DNA of 64,000 bases from Lepidostoma basale (lineage: Eukaryota > Arthropoda > Insecta > Trichoptera > Lepidostomatidae). Each line of letters opens with the position of its first letter. Position 1 is the first letter of the stretch. The notes beneath the pieces are model-generated. The model was not told the DNA's origin and searched no databases. It saw only the letters and a program-made list of their open reading frames with translations. Position numbers and translations under genes: made by a program. Shown here in pieces: positions 42,901 to 53,299 of this stretch. Location: NCBI GenBank assembly GCA_022606425.2, contig JAHDVF020000047.1:372001-436000 (forward strand). The letters are read 5' to 3'.

Positions 42901-43254
42901 ATATTTTTTAAAGGATCTTATAATTTGATTTTGAATATTAAAAGTGTACTAAATTAAATAATCAAATAGTTTTATATCGCAGAAGCTAAAACATTAGAGC
43001 TAGTGACATCCTTGTTATAAGATTATAGTCGCGCGGCGTATCCGGTTCCAGGGAGCTTGTAACACAATAATTCCAGAAGTAATGTCAGCCCGCAGGTGCC
43101 GGTGGCTCTGCCTCTAGTCTTCTCATCCCTTAACATACTCAGCACACTCTAGCTTCAGATTATTTCATATCGAGCTAACTACAACACGAATATACAATAT
43201 TAACCCTTCATTGCAAAATGTAGTCAATTTGCTACAAGCCAAAAAATCTATTAG

Positions 43255-43445
43255 TATTATAAACTGAATAGTCTATTGTTTTGGACGAAACACTATAATA
43301 CTTTAACATTATAAATTGTTCAATTTAAAAAACTTTGTTTAATGTATCACAATAGTATTTTATTTTACGCGACAGCTGTTTCGTCAACCTATGTTGACAT
43401 CATCGGATGTTACAATAATAATATCAAAAGGTAATTATATAATTT
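43255..43445. repeat. Foldback FB1, single arm
   Basis: ctattgttttggacgaaac, ttaacattataaattgttc, then the inverted core at 43367-43410. It continues into aataatatcaaaaggtaat, repeated after the next FB1 arm at 44235. Confidence 0.75.
43367..43410 (-). ncRNA. Hammerhead-like core, FB1 type
   Basis: Minus strand: CCGATGA (43406-43400; T4 changed to C), extra T, GTCAAC, loop ATAG, GTTGAC, GAA, ACAGCTGT (43379-43372), C, GCGT. Stem II is a perfect 6-bp helix. Stem I would pair GCGT with the ACAC seen upstream of the core in other FB1 copies, with one mismatch. Confidence 0.55.
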
Positions 43446-43465
43446 TGAAAAAGTAAATAATATAA

Positions 43466-44095
43466 ATTTTAATTGTATCTCAATAGAGACGAAGACGTAA
43501 ACTGGAAACTGAACATGGATGATCAAGGTGTTTACAGGACTTATGACCTGTCATTGGTTGGGTTAAGCGCACGCTTTATGTAATTACAACATTCCCCATT
43601 CCACCTTTGTTATTATTTGTGATCATGCATGACAAATTTTTGGAAGATGTATATATACTTCAAAATCCATATTTATCTTCACGTGGCAGTTTCAGTCAGC
43701 CATCTATGTAGATTTGGTTGCACTAGTGAATTTTTTCAAGAATTAACCTATACAACCGACCCACTAACGCCATCTATGGAGAATGATTTTCGGCATTTAG
43801 CAAACTACCTTATTAACACAATGTGAAGGCTGTTGACCAACATATTGTTAGAAGCCGCTAGGAGTATTATTCCATTCTATATGCCAAAGAATTTTGACCA
43901 GAATATTTGAAGACCAAATATTTGTGAATGTATACTTATACCTGTATACAAATCCTGGATTTACACCAAAAGGTGGTTAATTCAAATTTTAATTGTATCT
44001 CAATAGAGACGAAGACGTAAACTGGAAACTGAACATGGATGATCAAGGTGTTTACAGGACTTATGACCTGTCATTGGTTGGGTTAAGCGCACATT
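43466..44095 (+). repeat. 470-520-bp repeat, 1.2 tandem units (array 1)
   Basis: attgtatctcaatagagacg begins at 43472 and again at 43992, a period of 520 bp. The unit contains aactggaaactgaacatgg, acaggacttatgacctgtc, ttgggttaagcgcacgc, caacattccccattccacc and ccatctatggagaatg. A short frame (43629-43826) exists but has no known domain. Array 2 at 45690 is nearly identical. Confidence 0.85.
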
Positions 44096-44099
44096 AATA

Positions 44100-44345
44100 T
44101 TAAACTGAAGAGTCCATTGTTTTGGCCGAAACACTATAATATTTAAACATTATAAACTGTTAAATTTTTTTTATTTTATGTATCACGATTGTATTTTATT
44201 TTACGCGACAGCTATTTCGTCAACCTATGTTGACATCATCGGGTGTTACAATAATAATATCAAAAGGTAATAATATAATTTTGAAAAAGGTAATAAAATA
44301 ATAATTATTAAACTGAAGAGTCCATTGTTTTGGCCGAAACACTAT
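44100..44345. repeat. Two FB1 arms in tandem
   Basis: agtccattgttttggccgaa occurs at about 44108 and 44318 in the same orientation, with the inverted FB1 core (acagctatttcgtcaacc) between them. A tandem arrangement rather than a foldback. Confidence 0.65.
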
Positions 44346-44367
44346 GATACTTAAACATTATAAACTG

Positions 44368-44750
44368 TTGTTTTGTGAACATTATAAATCAGTGTCAGAA
44401 AAAAATAATACTTACAGTTTTTGCTCGGTGGCACAGTGCAGAGTCATCTTGAAAAATGCACTGAGATATATAAGACTTCGTGGATTTCAATTGGCGGGAA
44501 TAAAACTCTTCCAAATTTTTTTTGTAAATTTCTGCATTCACAGTTCCATTTATGAATGCTAATTGCTCCACTCCATAAAAGGAGAAGCATCCCCAGACCA
44601 TTTGTCCAGCAGGATGCTTCACTGTCGGTCTAAGACACATTCTTATATTTCTGAGTGCATTTTCCAAGTTGATTCTGCACTGTGCCACCGAGCACAAACT
44701 GTAAGCATTATTTTTTTCTGGCACTGTGATTTATAATGTTCACAAAACAA
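44368..44750 (-). mobile_element. Tc1-like element with long inverted repeats, deleted transposase
   Basis: Inverted repeats of about 110 bp: ttgttttgtgaacattataa at 44368 and its inverse ending at 44750. Between them the minus strand reads CLRPTVKHPAGQMVWGCFSF, LAFINGTVNAEIYKKNLEEF and SQCIFQDDSALCHRAKTVS. VWGCFS and FQDDSA.CHRAK are hallmark blocks of Tc1 transposases and include one catalytic aspartate. The DNA-binding part and the final glutamate are gone. It sits in an FB1 arm. Confidence 0.8.
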
Positions 44751-44759
44751 TATTAAAAA

Positions 44760-45295
44760 AATATAACACTGTTAAAATAATTTTTAGGTCAAAGAATATA
44801 TGAAAATTCAACCTAAACGTGTTGAAGCAGTTATTTAAAAAAAAAGGAGGAACAACAAAGTAATGATTTTGTTGGTTTGTGATAATTGTTAGTGTTATAT
44901 ACCTACGTAATTTTATTTGAAATAAATATGTGTTTATTTAAATTATGTGAGCATTTTTAATTTTTGTGACAAAAAATCGAAAATCTACAAATTAACTCTA
45001 AAATTAAGAAAAAATATTTTTTTGATCCCTAAGAAGTCACTTTTCTTGCAGATCATCTTTAAACAGTGTTGCTTAATAATTTGGAGTGAAAAGCTATCAA
45101 GGAATCACAAAAAAAAATTACATAATAACAAAAAAACGATATTTTCAGTGTGAAAAGATTTCTGTGCTCGCTACTGTATCTGTTACTGAACGTAATTACT
45201 GTTTTTTCCCATCTTTATTGTATATAATTGTTCACAATATTGTGTGTAGTTTCTTCCCCTCCTAATAATTTTGTAAATAAACTAAATCTTTTTTA
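44760..45295. other. No gene seen
   Basis: AT-rich; a 68-codon frame at 44947-45153 is lysine- and asparagine-rich and has no motif. Confidence 0.4.
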
Positions 45296-45299
45296 TGTA

Positions 45300-45440
45300 T
45301 ATTTTAGTTGATGGTAAGACCTGACGATGCTAACATCGGTTAGAGAAACAGCTGTCGCGACAAAATATAATCAATTATGATATTTAAAACAAGTTTTTAT
45401 TATTATTTAAACAGCTAATAATAATATTAACTTTCAACAT
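45300..45440 (+). repeat. Foldback FB1 right arm
   Basis: taagacctgacgatgctaac, atcggttagagaaacagctg, tcgcgacaaaatataatcaa. Stem II is CTAAC/GTTAG, another compensated variant. Confidence 0.65.
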
Positions 45441-45689
45441 TTATAGTTAACTTAAAAAGCTTATGTTAGCTATGCTTATAAAATATTAAGGATGTTTAAA
45501 TGTTCATACCAGAAGATGATAGCGAGGATTGTGTTGTGTGGGAAAATTTATGTTATTTTTATTTAAAAAATATACTTAATTATTAAAAAATTGATTCTTA
45601 ATCCGTTTTATACCAAGATTAATCAGTAAATACGCAAATATGGAAAAAAACCAAAATGATAAAAAAATCATCGGCCTTTATTGTTTAAA

Positions 45690-46380
45690 TTTTAATTGTA
45701 TCTCAATAGAGACGAAGACGTAAACTGGAAACTGAACATGGATGATCAAGGTGTTTACAGGACTTATGACCTGTCATTGGTTGGGTTAAGCGCACGCTTT
45801 ATGTAATTACAACATTCCCCATTCCACCTTTGTTATTGTGATCATGCATGACAACTTTTTGGAAGATGTATATATACTTCAAAATCCATATTTATCTTCA
45901 CGTGTCAGTTTCGGTCAGCCATCTATGTAGAATTGGTTGCACTAGTGAATTTTTTCAAGAATTAACCTATACAACCGACCCACTAACGCCATCTATGGAG
46001 AATGATTTTCGGCATTTAGCAAACTACCTTATTAACACAATGCGAAGGCTGTCACCGAACATATTGTTAGAAGCCGCTAGGAGTATTATTCCATTCTATA
46101 TGCCAAAGAATTTTGACCAGAATATTTGAAGACCAAATATTTGTGAATGTATACTTATACCTGTATACAAATCCTGGATTTACACCAAAGGGTGGTTAAT
46201 TCAAATTTTAATTGTATCTCAATAGAGACGAAGACGCAAACTGGAAACTGAACATGGATGATCAAGGTGTTTACAGGACTTATGACCTGTCATTGGTTGG
46301 GTTAAGCGCACGCTTTATGTAATTACAACATTCCCCATTCCACCTTTGTTATTGTGATCATGCATGACAAATTTTGTTTA
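45690..46380 (+). repeat. 470-520-bp repeat, 1.3 tandem units (array 2)
   Basis: attgtatctcaatagagacg begins at 45695 and again at 46211, a period of 516 bp. Over several hundred bases it differs from array 1 at only scattered positions (for example gtggcagtttcagtcag versus gtgtcagtttcggtcag), so the arrays are recent copies of each other. Confidence 0.85.
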
Positions 46381-46697
46381 ACGTAACATATTTTAAAATG
46401 CTTGTAGGTTTATATATTAATATATGATTTTTTTAATCAATAATGGGAAAATTTCCAAGAATCGAGATTTGGCTATTGAGATTAGACAGGCACGTAGATA
46501 TTAAATAAAGAAATTTAGCTAAGAAGATAATATTTAAAATAGAAAACTTAGTTATTCTTGTCTGCCCCGCGTAATCTGCAACTGTTTCAATTATTAAGTA
46601 CCAACAGGATTCAGAATCAATAAGTTTGTGGCAAAATCTTATTTATGACTATTAGGGCTGCGCCTCAAGTTTAAATATCATTAGTTTTAAAAATTAA

Positions 46698-46790
46698 TAA
46701 AATAAATAAAAACGTCAGTTTTCTAGAAGTTTTATTATATTTTATGGGAATGGCATGTTTTGCCCTTCTAAGGCATTATCAAATGTGACG
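46698..46790. repeat. Foldback FB3 left arm
   Basis: gtcagttttctagaagtttt, tgggaatggcatgttttgcc, ggcattatcaaatg, then unrelated sequence. Single arm. Confidence 0.65.
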
Positions 46791-46989
46791 AAACTTCAAC
46801 TCGTTGCAGTTTATATACACTAGTAAATGGAGCAGAATATGTTAATTACCGAAAATTGATGTGACTTTATACATTTTCAACAAATAATTATTTGGGTAGG
46901 TCCAGAAATATTGGAAACTGTTTCTTGGAACTCGTTAAGAAATTTTATGACAATGTTAGGATACTGAATGATACTATATAAATCAAAAA

Positions 46990-47510
46990 TAAGTTAATTG
47001 TATCTCAAAAAGGACCAAGATGTAAATTGTTTTTTTGGAAACAGAATATAGTGGTCGAGGCGTTAACAGGACTTATGTGTACGTGGTTGGGTTAAGCGAT
47101 CGCTTTATGTAATACAACATTCCCCATTCCGCCCTTCTTTCGACCACCACATCTGATTTTTTTTTTTGAAAGATGTATATATGCTATTGCTATTGAGAAA
47201 CACTTCACGTATTTTAGTTCAATCTACACCAGCGCCATCTATGAAGATAAGATGTAAGCACTAAGCAGAACTTCTTTATTAATGCAATGTGAAAGGCCAC
47301 GCAATTATCATACATTGCTAGACAACGCCTGGAGAAAACTTCTCCAATTTTTATGCTTTTTTTTAAACTTGGACCAGTTTTTATACAACATTTTGTTTCT
47401 TGAATGTTACCAATACTTGTAGACAAATACTGGATTTTACCCATTGCGGGTTAATCATTTAAGGATTAATTGTATCTCAATAGAGACGAAGATGTAAATT
47501 GTTTTTTAAC
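46990..47510 (+). repeat. 470-520-bp repeat, divergent unit
   Basis: ttgtatctcaaaaaggacc at about 46998 and ttgtatctcaatagagacg at about 47468, period near 470. Shares caacattccccattccgcc, ccatctatgaagataag, aatactggattttacccatt with the copies at 38040 and 60090. Confidence 0.75.
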
Positions 47511-47639
47511 CAAATTTATCTACTTGTTCCAGATTTTCACCGTTTACACTGTGAAAAAAAAAACACTCATAATAAATAAAATAAACTACCTAATGAGTGT
47601 ATTTGGATTTTTGGTTTATGAAGTAAGGGCGTTAATTAA

Positions 47640-47915
47640 CTATTTTGTTTTTTTCACAGCCCTTCCCCGGCGGTGAGATTATACTAATATTCCAGGGGTT
47701 AATAAGTGCGTTAGTATTCCCTTTAGTACGCCCCCCCCCCCGGAGAGTGGCTGAGGGAATTAATTACCTGCACCGCCAGGGCCAACACTCGCAACTCCAC
47801 TGGGATTTGTAATTCTCCTAAATCCCATAATAAAGCCACATTTATTATTAAGATTACGGGGGCATATACCCCGGGTTTTATTAGCTGAAAATTAAATGAA
47901 TCATTAAACATGAAA
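47640..47915. other. GC-rich single-copy segment of unknown nature
   Basis: Blocks such as cttccccggcggtgagatt, a 12-base C run near 47733, cgccagggccaacactcgc and ggcatataccccgggtttt. A 62-codon minus-strand frame (47911-47723) is open but unrecognised. No second copy in the window. Confidence 0.3.
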
Positions 47916-48663
47916 TATTATCATAATCACTAAACATCGGGAAAACCAATTTTCAAATATAATTGTTTAAAATTAATATTTAATAATTTTCCAATATCAC
48001 AAAATTTGACTTACATTATACACATATGTCTTACTATTAATATCATTGAAAATTATACCCAATCACGATTTATGAAAAATCTGATAAAAAATTCGATTTC
48101 TTTCAGAACAGACTGCTGTTATACACAGATTTACCTCATACAACCCATTTTAAATGTTATTTAATCATTTCTTCTATGTTTGCCATAACTTTGTGTTGTA
48201 GATGCTTTATGTTTCCTTTTTTATGTACTTTGTATACAACATTCACAATTTATTAAAAAAACTTATTCATTAATTTAAACTGTTAAATTAAATATTTAAA
48301 AATATTAAATATATTAACTGTTAAACAAAATTCAAACAATGATAATCATTTCCGAAAAGTTGTGAATTCTGACCATCATTTCGGGACCAAAAACATTTTT
48401 TTTTTACATATAGCAAATAATCCCCAAAAATTAGAGAAATTAGAAAATTTACAAATTTTAAAGGCAAAAAAATGTAAACTAATATTTAGAAATAACCCTA
48501 TTAGTATATAGTACTCGTACATTCAAAACTTTTACCCTATAAAATCTAGCTAAAAAATAATAATACTACCTTCAACTTTTGTCACCTTTCTTATTAATTT
48601 AATCTAAGTAATTTAATCGTTTTTGACTCTATACTATGTGTAATCGTTCCTTCTAATTACTGT

Positions 48664-48692
48664 TTTATTATTATTATTATTATTATTATTAT
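48664..48692. repeat. ATT microsatellite
   Basis: About nine uninterrupted TTA units. Confidence 0.9.
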
Positions 48693-48879
48693 CTTATTCT
48701 TATATTTTCCACCTTTAATATTTTCTCCTATTAATAGTAACTAACCATTATTTTAGAATATTTAGGTACCTAACTCAATTTCAGCAAGAACTTCAAAATT
48801 ATATCAAAGAAATTTTTCAAATTGACTTAGGAAAAAATACACATATAGGTTCGAAATATCACGAAAATTTGACATTTTA

Positions 48880-49040
48880 TATATTATTGTAACACCTGAT
48901 GATGTGGACATAAGTTGACGAAACAGCTGTTGCGTAAAATAAAATACAATTGTGATATTATATAAAACAAAGTTATTTAAATTAACAGTTTCAAATGTTA
49001 AGGTTTCATAGTGTTTCGGCCAAAACAATGGATTATTTAT
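48880..49040 (+). repeat. Foldback FB1 right arm
   Basis: tgtaacacctgatgatgtgg, agttgacgaaacagctgttg, then outer arm catagtgtttcggccaaaac at 49006-49025. Core CTGATGA at 48896-48902. Confidence 0.7.
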
Positions 49041-49294
49041 TAATCATATTAATGCGAAATGATATAACAGAAAAATAACTATTATAAATGTTAGGTTGTA
49101 TTCGAATTATTTATATTAAAAGTTATAGCATTTGAGTGCAGATATTAAAAGACAGAGAGCTCACAAAACTGTTCGATACCATAAAACAAATGGTTCAATA
49201 CTTATTATTCATAATAAAAAAATGTTATTATACATGTAACATATATTCATGATAAACAATGAATTTCTATTAGAAAATTTTCAACAGCAACAAC

Positions 49295-49558
49295 GAACCA
49301 TTAAGCCATTTATCCGAAAGGGTGGGCAAAGAGAATAGACCGCCACACTACTCGATTCTGACACATGTTTCTAGCTTGCTTCCTCCATATTCATACACGC
49401 ACGTCGGCCATGTTCGAATTAGGAACAATCGACGAGGATGCATGTCACGATGTTTGAATGTAGAAGAGGCGCGAGAATTATGTCACTATAGAACATTGTG
49501 GCGATCCATCGCTCCGGGGAAACGGCAATGATGTTTAGTTATTTAGTTATTATTGAAT
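49295..49558. mobile_element. Two LINE A end fragments, head to head
   Basis: 49295-49405 is an inverted LINE A end (cgaaagggtgggcaaagaga, ccgccacactactcgattct). 49402-49558 is a direct one (CGHVRIRNNRRGCMSRCLNV, EEARELCHYRTLWRSIA) with the end gaaacggcaatgatg and TTAG-like tail. Both cover the same part of the element, so this is not a simple inversion during insertion. Confidence 0.65.
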
Positions 49559-50236
49559 AAAAATAAAACCAGGTTTACCTCGCTATTCCCCAGAACCTTC
49601 TAATTTTCAGCGAAAAAATGTCAACTGAAAATAATTCAATTTACACAAATCAAAATTACCTTAAATCAATCAGACCTTTTCAATTACACAGTGTTTGTAC
49701 ATTGTTACCTGATTTTTTGTCATCGTGAAATAATCAGTTTAAATTTGCGAAAATTCTCTGTCTATTGCTTCTAAAGGGAATATTAATACCTTAATCTGGA
49801 ATGGCAGGTGTACTTGTGAATTCAAAACAGAATGGTAACCTAGTTAGCATTTACAAAATAGTGGAATGAAGATTATTAAACTAATTGGAACCGAATGGAT
49901 TTTCCAGTATGAGCGTGAGGGTGTCAAATAAAATGTTTATGTGAATATGAAGTCCTAAGATTAAATTTCATGTCCTAGAACAGCGGTCGGCAAAGTGTGG
50001 CTTGCGACTACTCAAACGCTACCTTTTAACGCATGTATTGTAAAACGATGTATGATAGAAATTAGAATGCTGGAATCTGGAAGGATTGTAGAACGGAAGA
50101 AAGTGTTGTGAACAAAATAATGAAATTTCTTCTATGTTCGCCATACTTTGTGCTGTAGATGTTTTATATACGAGTATATATTTTTTTATATATACTTTAT
50201 ACACAACACTCCCTTGTTAAACAAATTAAAATTATA

Positions 50237-50278
50237 TATCAAACATGTTTCGGACTACCCAGCCCTTCCTCAGTGATA
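50237..50278 (-). ncRNA. Hammerhead-like core, FB2 left arm
   Basis: Minus strand: TATCA, CTGAGGA, A, GGGC, loop, GTCC (one G-T pair), GAA, ACATGT, T, TGATA. Stem I is 5 of 5, the core and palindrome are intact. Confidence 0.6.
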
Positions 50279-50308
50279 TTGTAAAGATATTTAAAATATT
50301 ATAAAATT

Positions 50309-50528
50309 AAAAAAAAAAGTTTGTTAACTGCTTCCACTTTTGTCTTTATTTAGACAGCGACCGGTTTCGCTAGGCTCGCTGGAATCGACAGACTTGTGCC
50401 AGCAAGCCTGGCAAAACCGGTCGCTATCTAAATAAAGACAAAAGTGGAAGTAGTTAAAAAACATAGTTTTATTTAATTATTATTTAAAATGAACTTCCAT
50501 CTAGACATTTTAGTAAAATCATTTGATT
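50309..50528. mobile_element. Foldback FB5 inserted in FB2 with 13-bp target duplication
   Basis: ATATTATAAAATT stands at 50296-50308 and exactly again at 50529-50541. The 220-bp insert starts with an A run, then ttaactgcttccacttttg, gacagcgaccggtttcgc; the right arm is aaaaccggtcgctatctaaa and aaaagtggaagtagtt, followed by a unique end (aaaatgaacttccatctag). A long variable-size duplication is typical of target-primed retroelements, not of cut-and-paste elements. Confidence 0.8.
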
Positions 50529-50646
50529 ATATTATAAAATTGTTTACATATATGGTCAGTTTAGCAGATGTTAACATAACATTTGTCAAAACTGACCACT
50601 GATAATATTTGTTAACAATTTTACAATATTTTAAATATCTATATAA

Positions 50647-50688
50647 TATCACTGAGGAAGGGCTGGGTAGTCCGAAAGATGTTTGATA
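50647..50688 (+). ncRNA. Hammerhead-like core, FB2 right arm
   Basis: TATCA (50647-50651), CTGAGGA (50652-50658), A, GGGC, loop, GTCC (50670-50673), GAA, AGATGT (palindrome with one change), T, TGATA (50684-50688). Confidence 0.55.
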
Positions 50689-50849
50689 TTTAATTTTAAT
50701 TTGTTTAAAAGATGAGTGTTGTATACAAAGTACCTACCATATATAAAAAAAGAAAAAAAATATATTGAAAGATAACTGTGCTGATTGGAACACATGTACG
50801 TGGAAATAAAAGTATAAAATAATATACGTTAACGTTTTGAATTGATTAA

Positions 50850-51067
50850 AAAGTTGAGGAAGACCGAGGAAAACATAAAATATTGTATAACCAAATTAAT
50901 AATACTAAATAAAGGTTGGCCGTGTTAGAAGTAACAAGAATCGGCGGGCTTGTATATCTCGCTGAATAAATGTGGAGGAAGCTAAAGAGGTGTGTCAGGA
51001 TAGATTAGTGTGGCGGTCCATTCTCTCTGCCTACGTTTCCGGAGTAATGGCGCAATTGTTTGTTTGT
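50850..51067 (+). mobile_element. LINE A 3' end, short and decayed
   Basis: LRKTEENIKYCITKLI-like shifted text, RVVR-NKNRRACISR and VEEAKEVCQDRLVWRSILSA, end taatggcgcaattg plus GTTTGTTTG. GTTT-tail subfamily. Confidence 0.7.
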
Positions 51068-51427
51068 ATAAAATTCGCTTAGAACTAGTACGGCTCAAAT
51101 AACTGATTAAAATTACGATTAAATCACGCTACAATCCTTACAGAACAAAATCAAATGAGTTGATTAATTTTAACTCCCCGTTCCTTCAATCAATCATTTA
51201 TTTATTAAATTGGTTCATCAATTTAATATCTAGTTAATTCTGTATGAAATAACGGGCGCATCTGTACTCACTCCAATATCATTTTACTAATTTATGACTC
51301 AGGCATGGCTTTCATAAAAAGGTTTATAATTACTAATTCTAAACTAACTAACTTCTTCTTCTTCTTCAGCCTATTGTGGAGCATCAGCCTATTGAATACA
51401 AGGAAGCGAGAGATGAATACTTCGATT

Positions 51428-51625
51428 CTCCAACTAACTAACTAACTAACCATCTCGCCGTCTCCACGAAGGGGTAGGCATAAAGAATGGACTGTCATAC
51501 TTTTCTTTCCTGACATATTTCTCTCGCTTCCTCAACATTCATACATCGTGTCATGCACGCGCGTCGATTTCTCTGACTCCTTACACGGCCGACGTTTTCC
51601 TCGGTCTTTTTCTATTTCTGATTGA
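51428..51625 (-). mobile_element. LINE A 3' end, short
   Basis: Plus strand: aactaactaactaaccatct, gaatggactgtcatacttt, cattcatacatcgtgtcatg, ctgactccttacacggccg, ctcggtctttttctatttct. Close to the copy at 2553. Confidence 0.8.
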
Positions 51626-51844
51626 TTAAAATTAAGTTACATTACTTCGATTCTCTCTGAAAGTAATTCGAAATGCATACGATGCGCATACCCGAGAACG
51701 TTTCTAAATTATTCTGATTTTTTTTGGATAAATGTTTTATGACAGGAGTGTATAAAATAAAAGGAGAACAATCGGTATTGTCAATTGTGAAATTTTAACG
51801 TGTGTGAAAAAAAATATTTACACTAAAAGTTTAAACTTATTTAC

Positions 51845-52330
51845 TTCTACCGACCCTTATGTATGAAAGCGAAGCATGGAAATGGCAAATGAAGGATGAA
51901 AGTAGAATATATGCAGTGGAAATGAGATGTTTTAGACGAATGTGTGGATACTCTGTATATAATAGAGTGTTGAATGAAAATATAAGAAGTGAATGCGGTG
52001 CGAATGATGGTGTCATGAACAAAATAATGAAAGGATCATTAAGATGGTTTGGACATATGGAAAGAATGAATGAAGAAAGAGTGGTAAAAAAAAAAAATTA
52101 ACGATGTAAATGGAACCAGAAATAGAGGAAGACCGAGGAATGCGTGACACGATCAAATAAATCAAATATTGAATGCCGGCCATGTGAGGAGTCAGAGAAA
52201 TCGACGCGCGTGCATGACACGATTTATGAATGTTGAGGAAGCGAGAGAAATATGTCAGGAAAGAGAAGTATGTCAGTCCATTCTTTCTGCCTACCCCTTT
52301 GGGGAGACGGCGTGATGTTAGTTAGTTAAA
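51845..52330 (+). mobile_element. LINE A 3' end
   Basis: The frame 51859-52101 reads MYESEAWKWQMKDESRIYAV, MCGYSVYNRVLNENIRSECG and ANDGVMNKIMKGSLRWFGHM; then an A-run frameshift, NGTRNRGRPRNA, RSQRNRRACMTRFMNVEEAR and the end gagacggcgtgatg with GTTAGTTA. Same subfamily as 2553 and 57262. Confidence 0.85.
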
Positions 52331-52489
52331 ACTTATTACTGATTATAGATTGAACTAAGTTTTTAAAGGGTAGATAATCTTTCTGTAGTAAAAAAAAACT
52401 CTTAAAAAATGACAAGTTCCAATCATATCCAACCATAAATCTCGAATCATTTTGCACGATAAAGAGAAGAATATTGCAAGAATATTAAA

Positions 52490-52930
52490 AATATAATAAT
52501 TGAGTCAAATAATATAGACCTAAAACTGAGAATACTCCTCACCAAGACCTATGTATGGAGTGTCTTTTGAGATGTGGTCTTATAGAAGACTCTTTGGAAT
52601 TTCCTGGAGAGACCACATCACGAATGAGGAAGTTCTTCAAGGAATCGAAGGAGGAAGGCACCTGCTCAGGACCTTGTCCGAAAGGCGTGCAAGATGGATC
52701 GGCCATGTAATACGTCAAGAAGGTCTCTTGCATGCCATAATGGAGGGTATGATCGAGGGAACAAACTCTAGGGGACGCCCACGCCGAGAGTACCTGGAGG
52801 ACCTGTTGGTGGACGTACGCTGCTCATCGTATGCAGATCTCAAAAGAGCCGCACAAGACAGGAAAAAATGGAAGAGAATAATGGAGGAAATTGCTGTAAA
52901 CCAATCCCAGGATTGAAACCAGAGAAGAAG
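52490..52930 (+). mobile_element. LINE C2 (RTE-like) C-terminus
   Basis: Starts attgagtcaaataatataga (IESNNIDLKLRILLTKTYVW) and, after a deletion around 52560, the open frame reads EMWSYRRLFGISWRDHITNE, RRARWIGHVIRQEGLLHAIM and GTNSRGRPRREYLEDLLVDV to the stop at 52914. It shows the uninterrupted target of the LINE B insertion at 40353. Its 3' untranslated end runs to about 53000. Confidence 0.85.
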
Positions 52931-52999
52931 ATTGCACTCAGCTGTACTTTCCCCTCTCCTTGGTTCTCTCAAGAGATTTATCATACTCAAACTACAACA

Positions 53000-53260
53000 C
53001 TCATTACGATTCAGAGGACGCGAAGAGGATCAAGCAAAAAGAAATGAACATATTTTGCATTACTTGCGCCGTCCTCACTTTGTGTCGCGACCACAGCCAG
53101 AGCCGCACCGGGGAACGGAGCACGGCGCGGTTGCCCAGGGCTGTATTGAGACATTTTATAGCTTTCACATTCACCCCCTGGGATATTTTATACATATACT
53201 AAATATCTCTAATAATTGGAAAACGTGTGTAGATAACACTATATTTTATTTATGATTGTA
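53000..53260. other. GC-richer segment, unassigned
   Basis: agccagagccgcaccgggg, acggagcacggcgcggttgc and ggctgtattgagacattt. Overlapping short frames on both strands but no motif and no second copy here. Confidence 0.3.
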
Positions 53261-53299
53261 TCGTACAATAACAATATTTCGTAGAATATCTAAGAGGAA

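Larger units (their letters stand above)
50125..50765. mobile_element. Foldback FB2, both arms, with an FB5 inserted
   Basis: Left end ttctatgttcgccatacttt, core at 50237-50278; right core at 50647-50688 and outer end gttgtatacaaagtacc. The middle is cut at 50308 by an FB5 element. Confidence 0.8.

Noticed and set aside
43629..46129. Frames of 65 and 93 codons in the 520-bp repeat
   Set aside because: They are part of a dispersed repeat, are not kept in the divergent units, and have no motif.
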